Below, piece after piece: positions 1-7,913 of a DNA stretch of 64,000 bases. Origin of the DNA: Plantibacter sp050587525 (lineage in GTDB: Bacteria > Actinomycetota > Actinomycetes > Actinomycetales > Microbacteriaceae); the NCBI RefSeq assembly GCF_050587525.1, contig NZ_JBOBFT010000010.1:124001-188000 (forward strand), read 5' to 3'. The notes beneath the pieces are model-generated. The model was not told the DNA's origin. It was given only the letters and a program-made list of their open reading frames with translations, and searched no databases. Every line of letters begins with the position of its first letter. The stretch's first letter is position 1. Position numbers and translations under genes: made by a program.

Positions 1-304
1 CCACGAGCACGATGATGAGTGTTCGTCGTCTCCCGATGTAGTCGCTCCAGCGGGACAGCACAACACCTCCGACGGCGCCTGCGAGGAAGAACAGCGACGT
101 GACCTGGGAGACGGCGCTCACGTCCTCCCCCAACGTCCTGGCGATGTCGGGCAGCGCGGGGGCGAGCATGCTCGCGTTCAGTTGATACGAGAGCACTCCG
201 AGAATGAGGGCGCTGACGAGTGCGACGGCTCGACCGCCTGTCACGGGTGGCGTTTCTCGGGTGGTTTCTCGGGTGGTTCCGGAGGCTGTTGCGGGGGCGC
301 TCAT
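1..304 (-). CDS. MFS transporter, N-terminal part (cut by window edge)
   Basis: This is the first 101 residues of a major facilitator superfamily transporter; the rest lies beyond the left edge. After a Thr-rich start come a first membrane segment (ALVSALILGVLSYQL) and a second one, followed by SRWSDYIGRRRTL, which matches MFS motif A of the loop between helices 2 and 3. The ATG at 304 is preceded by a GGAG ribosome site about 8 nt upstream. The gene is head-to-head with a GntR regulator and shares its 125-bp promoter region, so it is probably that regulator's target. Substrate cannot be told; a proton-driven export or uptake role is family knowledge. Confidence 0.85.
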   Translation of the reverse strand, partial: MSAPATASGTTRETTRETPPVTGGRAVALVSALILGVLSYQLNASMLAPALPDIARTLGEDVSAVSQVTSLFFLAGAVGGVVLSRWSDYIGRRRTLIIVLV

Positions 305-353
305 GGTGACTCCAATGTCGGGTGAACGGGAAGAACCGGGGTAGTAAGAAGTT

Positions 354-368
354 ATACCTCTCCGGTAT
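354..368. promoter_or_regulatory. Inverted repeat, candidate GntR operator
   Basis: A perfect 5-bp inverted repeat, ATACC-N5-GGTAT, lies between the divergent MFS and GntR genes. GntR proteins bind short inverted repeats of this size and usually regulate themselves and a divergent neighbour, so this is the best operator candidate. The arms are short, so chance is possible. Confidence 0.4.
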
Positions 369-429
369 GACATGTGCAACTCATCGTTTTTGTGATTGAA
401 TGAATGCCGATCACCACGCGGAGGAACCC

Positions 430-1221
430 ATGAGCACGAGCGTCGACAGCTTCCTCGGAGAGCGGCTGATGAGCGCGGCCGGACAGCCGCTTCGCGTCGC
501 CGTCTACTCGCGACTCGCGGACGGCATCCGATCCGGCGTGTTCCCGCTCGGCGCCATGCTGCCACGGGAGACGGAGCTCGCCGGCCAGTTGGGCATCAGC
601 CGCACCCCGGTCCGCGAAGCGCTCATGCTGCTCGAGGAGGACGGGCTGATCAGGACCAAACGCGGCGTCGGGCGTTTCGTCACCGACTCGATCCCGCGCT
701 CGGGACTCGAACTGTTCCAGCCGTTCGATCAGGCGCTCGCCCAAGGAGCCCGTGTGGAGATCCGGCCCCGGGAGTTCGGCATCCAGCCCACCACGGATTT
801 CATCTCCAACAAGCTCGCTCTCGACTCCGCGGCGAACACCTGGTTCCGTGAGAGCATCGTCCATCGCGACGGGGATCCGGTCGCACTCGTGCAGGAGCAC
901 CTCCCCGCCGGGAAGTACCTCACCGACGTGAGCACCGCCGTCGCCAACGCGCTCGAGGCGGCCGCGAGTCGCCCCGCGACCCTCCTCGCGGGTCTCATCG
1001 AACTGTGCGGGCCGATCTTCGGCGGCGCCGTCTGCCAAGTGACCGCGAGCATCGCAGGACCGTCGCGCGGTGCGCACCTCGGTCTGAGCAAGAACGATCC
1101 GGTCCTCGTGCTGACCCAGACCGCCGAACTCGATGGCACGCCCATCTACCTCGCGAAGTGCATCATCTCCTCGCAGTTCGGGCACCTGTCCGTCATTCAG
1201 TCGAGCGCTCAGCCGAGCTGA
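430..1221 (+). CDS. GntR-family regulator (HutC/UTRA-like)
   Basis: A 263-residue DNA-binding regulator. Residues about 18-85 form the GntR winged helix, with recognition segment LAGQLGISRTPVREALMLL and wing GLIRTKRGVGRFV. The C-terminal part (about 95-255) resembles a UTRA effector domain, with WFRESIVHRDGDPVALVQEH as the central strand region. I chose the ATG at 430 because GGAGGAA sits just upstream; an ATG at 400 in the same frame has no such site. It is divergent from the MFS gene and probably represses it. The 3' end overlaps the tail of the convergent XRE-cupin gene by 29 bp. The ligand is unknown. Confidence 0.88.
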   Translation: MSTSVDSFLGERLMSAAGQPLRVAVYSRLADGIRSGVFPLGAMLPRETELAGQLGISRTPVREALMLLEEDGLIRTKRGVGRFVTDSIPRSGLELFQPFDQALAQGARVEIRPREFGIQPTTDFISNKLALDSAANTWFRESIVHRDGDPVALVQEHLPAGKYLTDVSTAVANALEAAASRPATLLAGLIELCGPIFGGAVCQVTASIAGPSRGAHLGLSKNDPVLVLTQTAELDGTPIYLAKCIISSQFGHLSVIQSSAQPS

Positions 1222-1873
1222 TCGAGGCTGCTGCTCCTGTTCTTGTTGCTGTTCTTGTTCCCGTTCCCGCAGGCACCCCTGCCGTTGCCGCTGATCCAGC
1301 ACTCTTCGCACGCAGATGGATGCGCTGCCCCTGCTTGCCGAACATGCTGAGGATTTCGACGGGGCCGGTGCCGCCCGAACCGAACCAGTGCGGGTTGCGG
1401 GTGTCGAACTCCGCCGCCTCCCCCGCACCGAGGATGAGGTCGTGCTCGCCGAGCACGATCCGGAGTCGCCCGGACAAGACGTAGAGCCACTCGTGTCCCG
1501 TGTGCGTGTGGAGGTCGACGGCGTGTTCAGTCGCCGGGATCGTGATCTTGTACGCCTGCAGCTCGCCCGGATGCTGCGACAGCGGCGTGAGCACACGGCC
1601 ATCCGCGCGTTTCGGCTTCAGGGGAACGCGCGGATCCTCGATCCTCGGCGAGCTCACGATCTCCTCGAGCGGCACCGACAGCGCGGCGACGACTGGCAAC
1701 AGCAGCTCGAGACTCGGTTTCCGCTGACCGGACTCGAGCCGAGACAGGGTGCTCTTCGATATCCCCGTCGTCTTCGACAGCTCCTCGAGCGTCATGTCCT
1801 TCTTCTGCCGAGCTCGCCGAAGCCTCGGGGCGACCTGCTCCAGTTCGCGAACGATCCGCTGTGTGACACTCAT
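1193..1873 (-). CDS. XRE-family regulator with C-terminal cupin domain
   Basis: A 226-residue regulator: an XRE helix-turn-helix (about residues 12-66, MTLEELSKTTGISKSTLSRL) joined to a small cupin (about 110-190, with HTHTGHEWLYVLSGRL and later DTRNPHWF). This architecture senses small ligands through the cupin and usually represses one nearby gene. The ATG at 1873 gives the normal family start; a GTG at 2047 would add 58 unconserved residues. The last 30 residues are a Gly/Thr/Arg/Ala low-complexity tail that runs into the convergent GntR gene, which suggests the original stop was lost. Likely target: the divergent small membrane protein at 1990. Confidence 0.88.
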   Translation of the reverse strand: MSVTQRIVRELEQVAPRLRRARQKKDMTLEELSKTTGISKSTLSRLESGQRKPSLELLLPVVAALSVPLEEIVSSPRIEDPRVPLKPKRADGRVLTPLSQHPGELQAYKITIPATEHAVDLHTHTGHEWLYVLSGRLRIVLGEHDLILGAGEAAEFDTRNPHWFGSGGTGPVEILSMFGKQGQRIHLRAKSAGSAATAGVPAGTGTRTATRTGAAASISSAERSTE

Positions 1874-1989
1874 GCGCCCATCGAACCAGGTCGTCCCGAT
1901 TTCAGCAACGGATGTCCCAGGACAGACGCAGCCGCTGGCATCGTGGTCTCGAACACGACACTCGTTCGTCCCGTCGACCAGGAGCACCC

Positions 1990-2271
1990 ATGTCACAAAC
2001 CTCTTCACAGCCGGAGACCGCGCCAGTTTCCGTCGCCGCATCCGCACCGATTCCGGGGCCGCCGTCCATCCACGTCCGCGCCCTCATCACCTGGATCGCG
2101 ATCTTCCCCCTCGTGAGCCTCGGCTTCTTCGCCATCGCCCCGTTCGCGGAGCACTGGCACCCGGTCCTGCGCGCTCTCGTCCTGACGCTCGTCGTGGTCC
2201 CGCTCGCCGTCTACCTCGTGGTCCCGCAACTCATGCGTGCGCACGGCGCGCTCCGGCACCGCCGTCGATAG
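1990..2271 (+). CDS. Small two-helix membrane protein
   Basis: A 93-residue protein with a Pro/Ala/Ser-rich N-terminus and two hydrophobic helices: about residues 34-55 (LITWIAIFPLVSLGFFAIA) and 65-82 (LRALVLTLVVVPLAVYLVV), then a basic C-terminus. I do not recognise a named family with certainty. Similar short two-helix proteins are often found beside XRE-cupin regulators, as here, with 116 bp between the divergent starts. The ATG at 1990 has AGGAG 7 nt upstream; the open frame extends upstream but without support. It is probably controlled by the XRE-cupin protein. Confidence 0.75.
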   Translation: MSQTSSQPETAPVSVAASAPIPGPPSIHVRALITWIAIFPLVSLGFFAIAPFAEHWHPVLRALVLTLVVVPLAVYLVVPQLMRAHGALRHRRR

Positions 2272-2308
2272 CACCGATGGCGGTCGCTCGACCGCCGACC
2301 GGACTCCG

Positions 2309-3055
2309 TCAGAACGGGACGCCTCCGCCGAGCAGCGCCCACGCTCCGATGTAGGACGCGGCGCCGATCACCCAGACGGCGATCGCGATGCCGAGGTGCC
2401 GGGGCCGAGGGCGAAGCCGGGTCGCCGCGACGGAGAAGAACAGCACCGACAGCACGATCTCGATGATCCAGTACGTGCTGCCCGTCGTGTCGGCGATCGT
2501 CTGCAGCGAGTGGATCCCTTCGCCAAGGAGCACCGCGCACAACGGAGTCACGGCGAGGATCCGCCACATCGGTGTTCCGTATCGGAGGAGTCCCGCTGCG
2601 GCGCCGACCACTGGTCCCACGACGACGCCCGCGAGTGTCCAGAACGAAGCGAGGGCGTTGAAGTCGTAGCCGCGAGCGGTCGACACGATGCCGTAGCCGA
2701 AGACGAGCGCTTCGAAGGCGATGAGTCCGAGGATCGCAGCGACGGCTGGTCGAGTGCGTCCGAGCCAGACGAGCACGAAGGCGAACATCGTCCAGCCGCC
2801 TGCGGAGTTCGCGAGTGGGCGGAGCCAGTCGGGCAGATACTGCTGACCGAAGCTCGTGAGGCCGCCGAGGGCGAGCCCTCCGGCGAGTGCGATGGCGAGT
2901 GCACCGGTGAGTGCGATGAGGAGGGCTCGGGGCGTCGAGTCGGGGGTTCGGGGCGTCGAGTCGGGGGTTCGGGGCTCCGCGCCGAAGGCGGATCGCGGTG
3001 ACGCTCGTTGGGGCACGATCACCCTCTCGCTGCGTGTCGTCGTCGAGTCCGACAT
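2309..3055 (-). CDS. DUF6518-like multi-pass membrane protein
   Basis: A 248-residue membrane protein with about six or seven hydrophobic helices. The segments GGLALGGLTSFGQQYLP, LANSAGGWTMFAFVLVWLG and LLGEGIHSLQTIADTTGS resemble an uncharacterised actinobacterial family I know as DUF6518; this match is from memory. The ATG at 3055 begins a plausible soluble N-terminus; the frame stays open upstream through repeat DNA, so a longer start is unlikely. Residues about 31-43 hold a TPDSTPR duplication encoded by two near-identical 21-bp units (2927-2975). Function is unknown. Confidence 0.75.
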   Translation of the reverse strand: MSDSTTTRSERVIVPQRASPRSAFGAEPRTPDSTPRTPDSTPRALLIALTGALAIALAGGLALGGLTSFGQQYLPDWLRPLANSAGGWTMFAFVLVWLGRTRPAVAAILGLIAFEALVFGYGIVSTARGYDFNALASFWTLAGVVVGPVVGAAAGLLRYGTPMWRILAVTPLCAVLLGEGIHSLQTIADTTGSTYWIIEIVLSVLFFSVAATRLRPRPRHLGIAIAVWVIGAASYIGAWALLGGGVPF

Positions 3056-3124
3056 CTGTCGGGCGACTGGATCGAGCGTATGTGTGTTCCGCCATCGTCG
3101 GCGTCCGTCCAGCGGATGATGTTC

Positions 3125-3171
3125 CCGGTCACTGAGCCCACCCACCGGCCACTGAGCCTGTCGAAGTGCCC
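3125..3171. repeat. Dispersed intergenic repeat (two degenerate copies)
   Basis: Two copies of the window's dispersed repeat in the orientation ACTGAGCCTGTCGAAGTG, the first truncated. It sits between the divergent 3055 and 3246 genes. The same unit recurs at 4915, 6864, 15728, 29786, 44088 and 62205. Confidence 0.75.
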
Positions 3172-3245
3172 GCCCCACCCCACCCGTCGACACGCTCAGA
3201 GACCGGCCCACCCTCCGGAATGCACACACGTCGCTCAGCGTTCTC

Positions 3246-4460
3246 ATGCCTGTGAATGGAACCGAGGGCGCCGACCCGACACCCGTCGACGTCGTGGTGA
3301 TCGGCGCCGGCCAGGCCGGGCTCTCGGCCGCCTACCATCTGCGCCGTCGGGGGTTCGTGCCGCTCGACGAGCCGCGGTCCGCCGGCATCGATGGAGACTC
3401 GGAGCCCTCTCGCACCTTCCTCGTCCTCGACGCGAACGTCGCTCCCGGCGGCGCCTGGCAGCATCGGTGGCGCTCGCTGCGCATGGCGACCGTCAACGGC
3501 ATCTACGACCTTCCCGGCATGCCGAAACCGGAACTCGATCCTGCGTCGGCGAGCGTCGACGTCATCCCTCCCTACTTCGCCGGCTACGAGCAGAACTTCG
3601 ATCTGCGCGTTCGCCGCCCAGTCGCGGTGCGGTCGGTGCGTCGGGAGGATGAGGATCCGCACGGCAGGCTCATCGTGGAGGTCGCGACCGGCGAACGGTT
3701 CGCCGCTCGCTCCGTCATCACTGCGACCGGCACGTGGACGAAACCGTTCTGGCCGTACTTCCCGGGTCGGGAGCGGTTCCGCGGCCGTCAACTGCACGTC
3801 GCCGACTATGTGTCCGCCGAGGAGTTCGCCGGGAAGCGGGTCGTGATCGTCGGTGCGGGCATCTCCGCCGTGCAGCTCTTGGAGGAGATCTCGCACGTGG
3901 CGACGACGATCTGGATGACGCGTCGCGAACCGGAGTGGGTGGAGGAGGACTTCGATGTCGCTGCTCGCGTCGAAGCGATCAAGGGCGTTGAGGCGCGTGT
4001 CCGTGAGGGCCTGCCTCCGGGTAGTGTGATCTCGGTGACGGGGATGCACTGGACGCCGTGGGCGCGTGCCGCTGAGGCGCGCGGTGTGCTCGTCCGGCAT
4101 CCGATGTTCCGCAGCATCGAGGCCGACGGCGTGCGGATGCCGGACGGTTCGTTCATCGAGGCGGACGTGATCCTGTGGGCGACGGGTTTCCGGGCAGCCC
4201 TCGACCACCTGGCTCCGCTCGACCTCCGACTGCCCGGTGGTGGCATCAGGCTTGATGGGACGCGTGCGACCGATGAGCCCCGGGTGCATCTCATCGGGTA
4301 CGGTCCGTCGGCCTCGACGGTCGGCGCCAATCGCGCCGGACGCGCTGCAGTCGCGGCGATCCTCGCGGATTGGGCCGGGGAGCCCACGGCGTCTCGAGCC
4401 GGTCAGCCGCGTGCGACGCCGATGATGACATTGAACACTCCGACGGCGGCGATCACGTAG
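3246..4460 (+). CDS. Flavin-dependent monooxygenase-like oxidoreductase (CzcO-like)
   Basis: A 404-residue two-dinucleotide-domain flavoprotein. Residues 15-31 (VDVVVIGAGQAGLSAAY) form the FAD-binding GxGxxG fold; residues 199-212 (VVIVGAGISAVQLL) form the NAD(P)H-binding fold; ITATGTW (158-164) and ILWATGF match the ATG motifs of flavin-containing monooxygenase relatives. The protein is likely cytosolic and oxidises a small substrate with NAD(P)H; which one cannot be told. An unusual hydrophilic insert (about residues 41-56) separates the first helix from the second strand. No strong ribosome site precedes the ATG. The 3' end overlaps the convergent membrane gene by 58 bp. Confidence 0.88.
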   Translation: MPVNGTEGADPTPVDVVVIGAGQAGLSAAYHLRRRGFVPLDEPRSAGIDGDSEPSRTFLVLDANVAPGGAWQHRWRSLRMATVNGIYDLPGMPKPELDPASASVDVIPPYFAGYEQNFDLRVRRPVAVRSVRREDEDPHGRLIVEVATGERFAARSVITATGTWTKPFWPYFPGRERFRGRQLHVADYVSAEEFAGKRVVIVGAGISAVQLLEEISHVATTIWMTRREPEWVEEDFDVAARVEAIKGVEARVREGLPPGSVISVTGMHWTPWARAAEARGVLVRHPMFRSIEADGVRMPDGSFIEADVILWATGFRAALDHLAPLDLRLPGGGIRLDGTRATDEPRVHLIGYGPSASTVGANRAGRAAVAAILADWAGEPTASRAGQPRATPMMTLNTPTAAIT

Positions 4461-4828
4461 GGCCAGAAGCCCATTGGAATGAAGAAGAACGTGGAGCGCG
4501 GTCTCGTCCAGACCTGTTGTCCGGTCTCCTGGTTGACGACGGGCACCGGTCGGTGGGTCATCTTCACGCCTCGTTCATTGACGACGGGTTCGGGGAGCGG
4601 CTGGTAGATGAGCGCCGGTTGTGGTTTGTCGAGCTTCGGGAGCGCAAACTTCGCGAACGCCCAGAGTGCCACCGCACCGATGATGAAACCGGTTCCGATG
4701 AACACGTTCGCCCCGCCGGAGTTGTTGTCGGAGTATGGCGAGATCAGGGCTTTGAGTGCGAAGCCGAGGCCGACGGACAGCCCGAAGAACACGAAGACGA
4801 GAATTCCCCAGCGGGACCAGATGATCAT
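4403..4828 (-). CDS. Small membrane protein with three helices
   Basis: A 141-residue protein of unknown function. Helices are visible at about residues 5-27 (WGILVFVFFGLSVGLGFAL), 42-62 and 118-139 (FFFIPMGFWPYVIAAVGVF), with a soluble Pro-rich loop containing PVVNERGVKMTHRPVPVVN between the second and third. A TATACC box 8 nt before the ATG and the absence of a ribosome site suggest a leaderless or nearly leaderless mRNA. The last 58 bp overlap the convergent flavoprotein gene. I do not recognise the family. Confidence 0.75.
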   Translation of the reverse strand: MIIWSRWGILVFVFFGLSVGLGFALKALISPYSDNNSGGANVFIGTGFIIGAVALWAFAKFALPKLDKPQPALIYQPLPEPVVNERGVKMTHRPVPVVNQETGQQVWTRPRSTFFFIPMGFWPYVIAAVGVFNVIIGVARG

Positions 4829-4914
4829 GGGCCCACGGTATAGGCGCTCTGTCGAACCCGCGATGGGGACGTCTCCCCATCATCGGCCGTGCTGCAGCTC
4901 GGGATCCGGTGACG

Positions 4915-5105
4915 CTGGTCCCTGAGCCTGTCGAAGGGTAGGCCAACGATCCAGGGTGTCCGCACTTCGACAAGCTCAGTGACCGGGTGCGGGCCGGCCC
5001 CTGAGCCTGCCGAAGGGTTGACCCCACGGATCCGGGTCGTTCGCACTTCGACAAGCTCAGCGACCGGGTGCGGCATGGTCAGTGAGACTCAGGGACCGGG
5101 TGAAC
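4915..5105. repeat. Cluster of dispersed repeats in both orientations
   Basis: Five or six copies of the dispersed repeat alternate in orientation: CCCTGAGCCTGTCGAAGGG, then CACTTCGACAAGCTCAGTG, then the pair again, then degenerate CTCAGGGACCGGG copies. Neighbouring inverted copies can pair as long hairpins between the two minus-strand genes at 4403 and 5110. Confidence 0.8.
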
Positions 5106-5109
5106 GTGC

Positions 5110-6780
5110 TCAGGGACCGTGTGCGTCACCGTCAGCTTCCGGGAGGGGTTCGAAGGGGTACCAGTCCGGAGGATCGGGTTCCGTGGTGAACACCTGGCCG
5201 CTCGGACTGATCCAGTGCAGCACCCCATCCGGGCCCGGCTCCAGGGACCAGTTGGTGTCGTGTTTGAGGTGGTGATGCTTCGGACACAGGTGCGCGAGGT
5301 TCTCCACCGACGTTTCACCTCCCTCCGACCACGGGACCGTGTGGTCCAGGTCGCACCCCTTCGCAAGGCGGTTGCAGCCCGGTGCCCGGCAGTGCGTGTC
5401 TCGGATCGCGAGGGCTCGTTTCATGTCGACGGGTGGCACGTATCGTTCTCGACTGACCGAGAGGACCGTCCCGGTCTCGGGATGGGTCAGGATCCGGGTG
5501 AACGACTTCGCGTGCACGCTGAGCCGGACCGCGGTCTCCGGGTCGATGGGACCGTAGCCTTCGAGGGAACCTGGTTGGTGTTCGTGGCCAAGGAGGGTCA
5601 TCACCGGGACCGTCACGTGGATGGTGGGGATGATGCCTTCCGTGATGGCCTCGATGCTCGGGAGCGGACGGGTCGTGGTGCGGGGTTCGATGCTCGGGGA
5701 CGACCCGGCTCCTTGGACCGGATCGGCGCTCTGCAGGAGCCTGGCCGTTTGGACAGGCACGGTCGTCTGGGCCGACTCGGTTACCTGAACCGGCCCGCTC
5801 ATCTGAACCGGCCCGGCCATCTGAACCGGCCCGGCCATCTGAACGGGCTCGGTCATCTGAACTGGCCCGGTAGCCTGGATGGGCTGAGTGCGACGGTCCA
5901 GAACGACCAGGCCCTGCGTCGGCGTGACCGCCGTTCCGCCCGTGAACGCAACGGGACGCGCTGGTGCTGACCGTGCCGACCAGGTCGGGACTTCATCGTC
6001 CTCGGCCATGGGTGGCGTCGTGGGCGCCGCGACCGCGACCGCAGGGCCGGAGGACGCCGTGACGCCATAGAGGAGGAGGCTCTGGGCGTTGTCGACCATC
6101 AACTGCGCACGCGTCCGAACATCACCACGGCGCTGGGTGTTCGCAGTGAGGGCGGCGAGGCGGTTGTAGGCGGCAGTCGCGATGGTCGCCGTGGTGAGGA
6201 TCGACAGCCACGACATCCCATCCGGTGCCGGAGACAGGGTCACGTGGCGGTCCTGTCTGGCCCGGTGGTGCCGGGTGCTGATGGTTTCGGGGTGGAGCTT
6301 CTCCTGCAGCTGCCGGGCGTACTGCTTCAGCTGTGCGGCGGTGCGGGTTTGCGCGAGGGGCAGGATCCGGGTCTCGAACTCTGCACGGTCCGCCGGGGCA
6401 ACATCCGCGAGTTGCTCCACGATCACCCGGGCATGCCCTGCGGAGATCGACCCGGCAGCCAACGCCGAAAGCGTGGTGGGGAGGTGGTCGACGAGGGTTT
6501 CGGACTCGGCGATGCGGTGTTGGATCGTGCGCTCCGGAACCCGCGTCATCGCGGAGAGTTCCAGGTGCAGGGAGAGGCGGGCGAGATCCTTCGCCCGGGC
6601 CGGGGTCGTGCCGGGAGGAGCGAGCGTCAACGCGGTGAGATCGGACAGCCGGGCGGCCTCAGCGAACAGAGTGGCCCTGCGTGCTTCGGCGGCGGCGATG
6701 CAGACGTCTTCCGCGACGATCTGCTCGCCCAGGCTCGTGAGACGAGCGGCGATCGCGTCCGGAGTCGAAGGTATGTCCAC
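5110..6780 (-). CDS. DUF222 / HNH endonuclease-domain protein
   Basis: A 556-residue member of the DUF222-HNH family that is abundant in actinobacteria. Residues about 10-240 are the helical DUF222 domain. The C-terminal HNH nuclease (about 455-512) shows CRAPGC (464-469), CDLDH (476-480), W484, LCPKHHHLKH (498-507) with the expected Cys/His metal ligands. The middle (302-360) is a Pro/Val/Gln/Met repeat of about six residues, unlike the rest. The start is a GTG at 6780 with a promoter placed to make a leaderless transcript (TTGTTC, 18 nt, TATTCT, 6 nt, GTG). Biological role is not established; such copies are often associated with diversification and recombination. Confidence 0.92.
   Translation of the reverse strand: MDIPSTPDAIAARLTSLGEQIVAEDVCIAAAEARRATLFAEAARLSDLTALTLAPPGTTPARAKDLARLSLHLELSAMTRVPERTIQHRIAESETLVDHLPTTLSALAAGSISAGHARVIVEQLADVAPADRAEFETRILPLAQTRTAAQLKQYARQLQEKLHPETISTRHHRARQDRHVTLSPAPDGMSWLSILTTATIATAAYNRLAALTANTQRRGDVRTRAQLMVDNAQSLLLYGVTASSGPAVAVAAPTTPPMAEDDEVPTWSARSAPARPVAFTGGTAVTPTQGLVVLDRRTQPIQATGPVQMTEPVQMAGPVQMAGPVQMSGPVQVTESAQTTVPVQTARLLQSADPVQGAGSSPSIEPRTTTRPLPSIEAITEGIIPTIHVTVPVMTLLGHEHQPGSLEGYGPIDPETAVRLSVHAKSFTRILTHPETGTVLSVSRERYVPPVDMKRALAIRDTHCRAPGCNRLAKGCDLDHTVPWSEGGETSVENLAHLCPKHHHLKHDTNWSLEPGPDGVLHWISPSGQVFTTEPDPPDWYPFEPLPEADGDAHGP
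5785..5880. repeat. 18-bp tandem repeats inside the HNH gene
   Basis: CTGAAC (or CTGGAT) recurs exactly every 18 bp at 5785, 5803, 5821, 5839, 5857 and 5875, with units close to CTGAACCGGCCCGGCCAT. In the minus-strand protein this encodes repeats such as GPVQMA and EPVQMT. Being a multiple of three, copy-number change would keep the frame. Confidence 0.9.
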
Positions 6781-6786
6781 TCATCA

Positions 6787-6816
6787 AGAATACCAAGGAC
6801 CGGTGTTCTAGAACAA
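6787..6816 (-). promoter_or_regulatory. Promoter of the HNH gene (leaderless)
   Basis: On the minus strand TTGTTC (6816-6811) and TATTCT (6792-6787) are 18 nt apart, and the GTG start follows 6 nt after the -10 box. Transcription would start at or next to the start codon. Confidence 0.6.
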
Positions 6817-6863
6817 GGGTTCGAACGAATCTGTGGAGAACTGGTGCTGCGCGACTGGACCCC

Positions 6864-7080
6864 ACACTTCGACAAGCTCAGTGACCGGGCTGGGGCAACA
6901 CACTTCGACAGGCTCAGTGACCGGGAGCACACTTCGACAAGCTCAGTGACCGGGAGCACACTTCGACAAGCTCAGTGACCGGGAGAACATTTCGACAAGC
7001 TCAGTGACCGGGAGCACACTTCGACAAGCTCAGTGACCGGGCTGGGGCAACCCACTTCGACAGACTCAGTGACCGGGGAC
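6864..7080. repeat. Array of seven dispersed-repeat copies
   Basis: Seven copies of TTCGACAAGCTCAGTGACC in the same orientation, about 25-31 bp apart, separated by only 5-12 bp such as GGGAGCACAC. They fill most of the 325-bp gap between the HNH gene and the SDR gene at 7106. The separators are too short and too alike to be CRISPR spacers. I see no gene in this gap. Confidence 0.9.
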
Positions 7081-7105
7081 CGAGCGCCAGCGCGCGCAGG
7101 CAGGC

Positions 7106-7873
7106 CTAGAACAGGGTGAACCCACCGTCGACGGTCACGATCGAACCCGTCATGAAACTCGACGCCTCACTCGCCAGGAAGATCGCCACAGGACCCAACT
7201 CATGCGGCTCACCCCACCGCTTCATCGCCGCCGGATCCACACACCACGCCTGATACTCCGGCTGATCCACCGGCGACATCTCCGTCAAGAAATACCCAGG
7301 CGCCATCGCATTCACCCGAATACCGTACGGCGCCCACTCCGCAGCCAACCCCTTCGTCAACTGATGCACCGCCGCCTTCGACGTCAGATACGAGATCTGC
7401 CACCGCGGCTGATTCACGATCTGCGCCGACATCGACCCGACGTTCACGATCGTCCCACCACCACGCTCGGCCATCCGCTTCGCCACCGCACGCGAGCAGA
7501 ACCACACCCCGTCCACGTTCGTCGACATGACCTCATGCCACGAACTGTCCGGCGTCTCGAACGCTCGCCCGCCGATCCCGATCCCCGCATTGTTCACGAG
7601 GACATCGATCTCACCGAACCGCTCACTGACCTCAGCCACCGCCCGCTCGACATCAGCCACATCCGACACCTCCAACTGCACACCGAAGGAACGGATCCCG
7701 AGCGCGGCCAACTCCGCAGCCGCAGCCTCCGCAGCCACCAACGTTCGAGCCGTGACCGCAACCGACGAACCAGCCTCACCGAGCGCCTGCGCCATCGCAC
7801 GACCCAACCCACGACTCCCACCCGTCACCAGAGCCGTCTTGCCTTCGAGAGAGAACTTCTGCAGAGCGTTCAT
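7106..7873 (-). CDS. SDR-family oxidoreductase
   Basis: A 255-residue short-chain dehydrogenase/reductase of the FabG/gluconate dehydrogenase type. It has the cofactor motif TGGSRGLGRAM (about 18-28), NNAGIG (about 93-98), the catalytic Ser in VGSMSAQ, the YLTSK Tyr/Lys pair and the C-terminal TGSIVTVDGGFTL. The ATG at 7873 is preceded by GGAAGG. It lies 40 bp downstream of the ROK regulator on the same strand, so the two probably form an operon opposite the ABC transporter at 9293. In that setting it may oxidise or reduce a sugar or sugar derivative; this is inference. Confidence 0.9.
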   Translation of the reverse strand: MNALQKFSLEGKTALVTGGSRGLGRAMAQALGEAGSSVAVTARTLVAAEAAAAELAALGIRSFGVQLEVSDVADVERAVAEVSERFGEIDVLVNNAGIGIGGRAFETPDSSWHEVMSTNVDGVWFCSRAVAKRMAERGGGTIVNVGSMSAQIVNQPRWQISYLTSKAAVHQLTKGLAAEWAPYGIRVNAMAPGYFLTEMSPVDQPEYQAWCVDPAAMKRWGEPHELGPVAIFLASEASSFMTGSIVTVDGGFTLF

Positions 7874-7913
7874 GATGCCTTCCGGGGTGGGAACAGGGGA
7901 GTCGGACGAACAC

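Noticed and set aside
6864..7080. Regular short repeats that look like a CRISPR array
   Set aside because: Separators are only 5-12 bp and nearly identical, and the same unit occurs in both orientations elsewhere; no cas genes are near.
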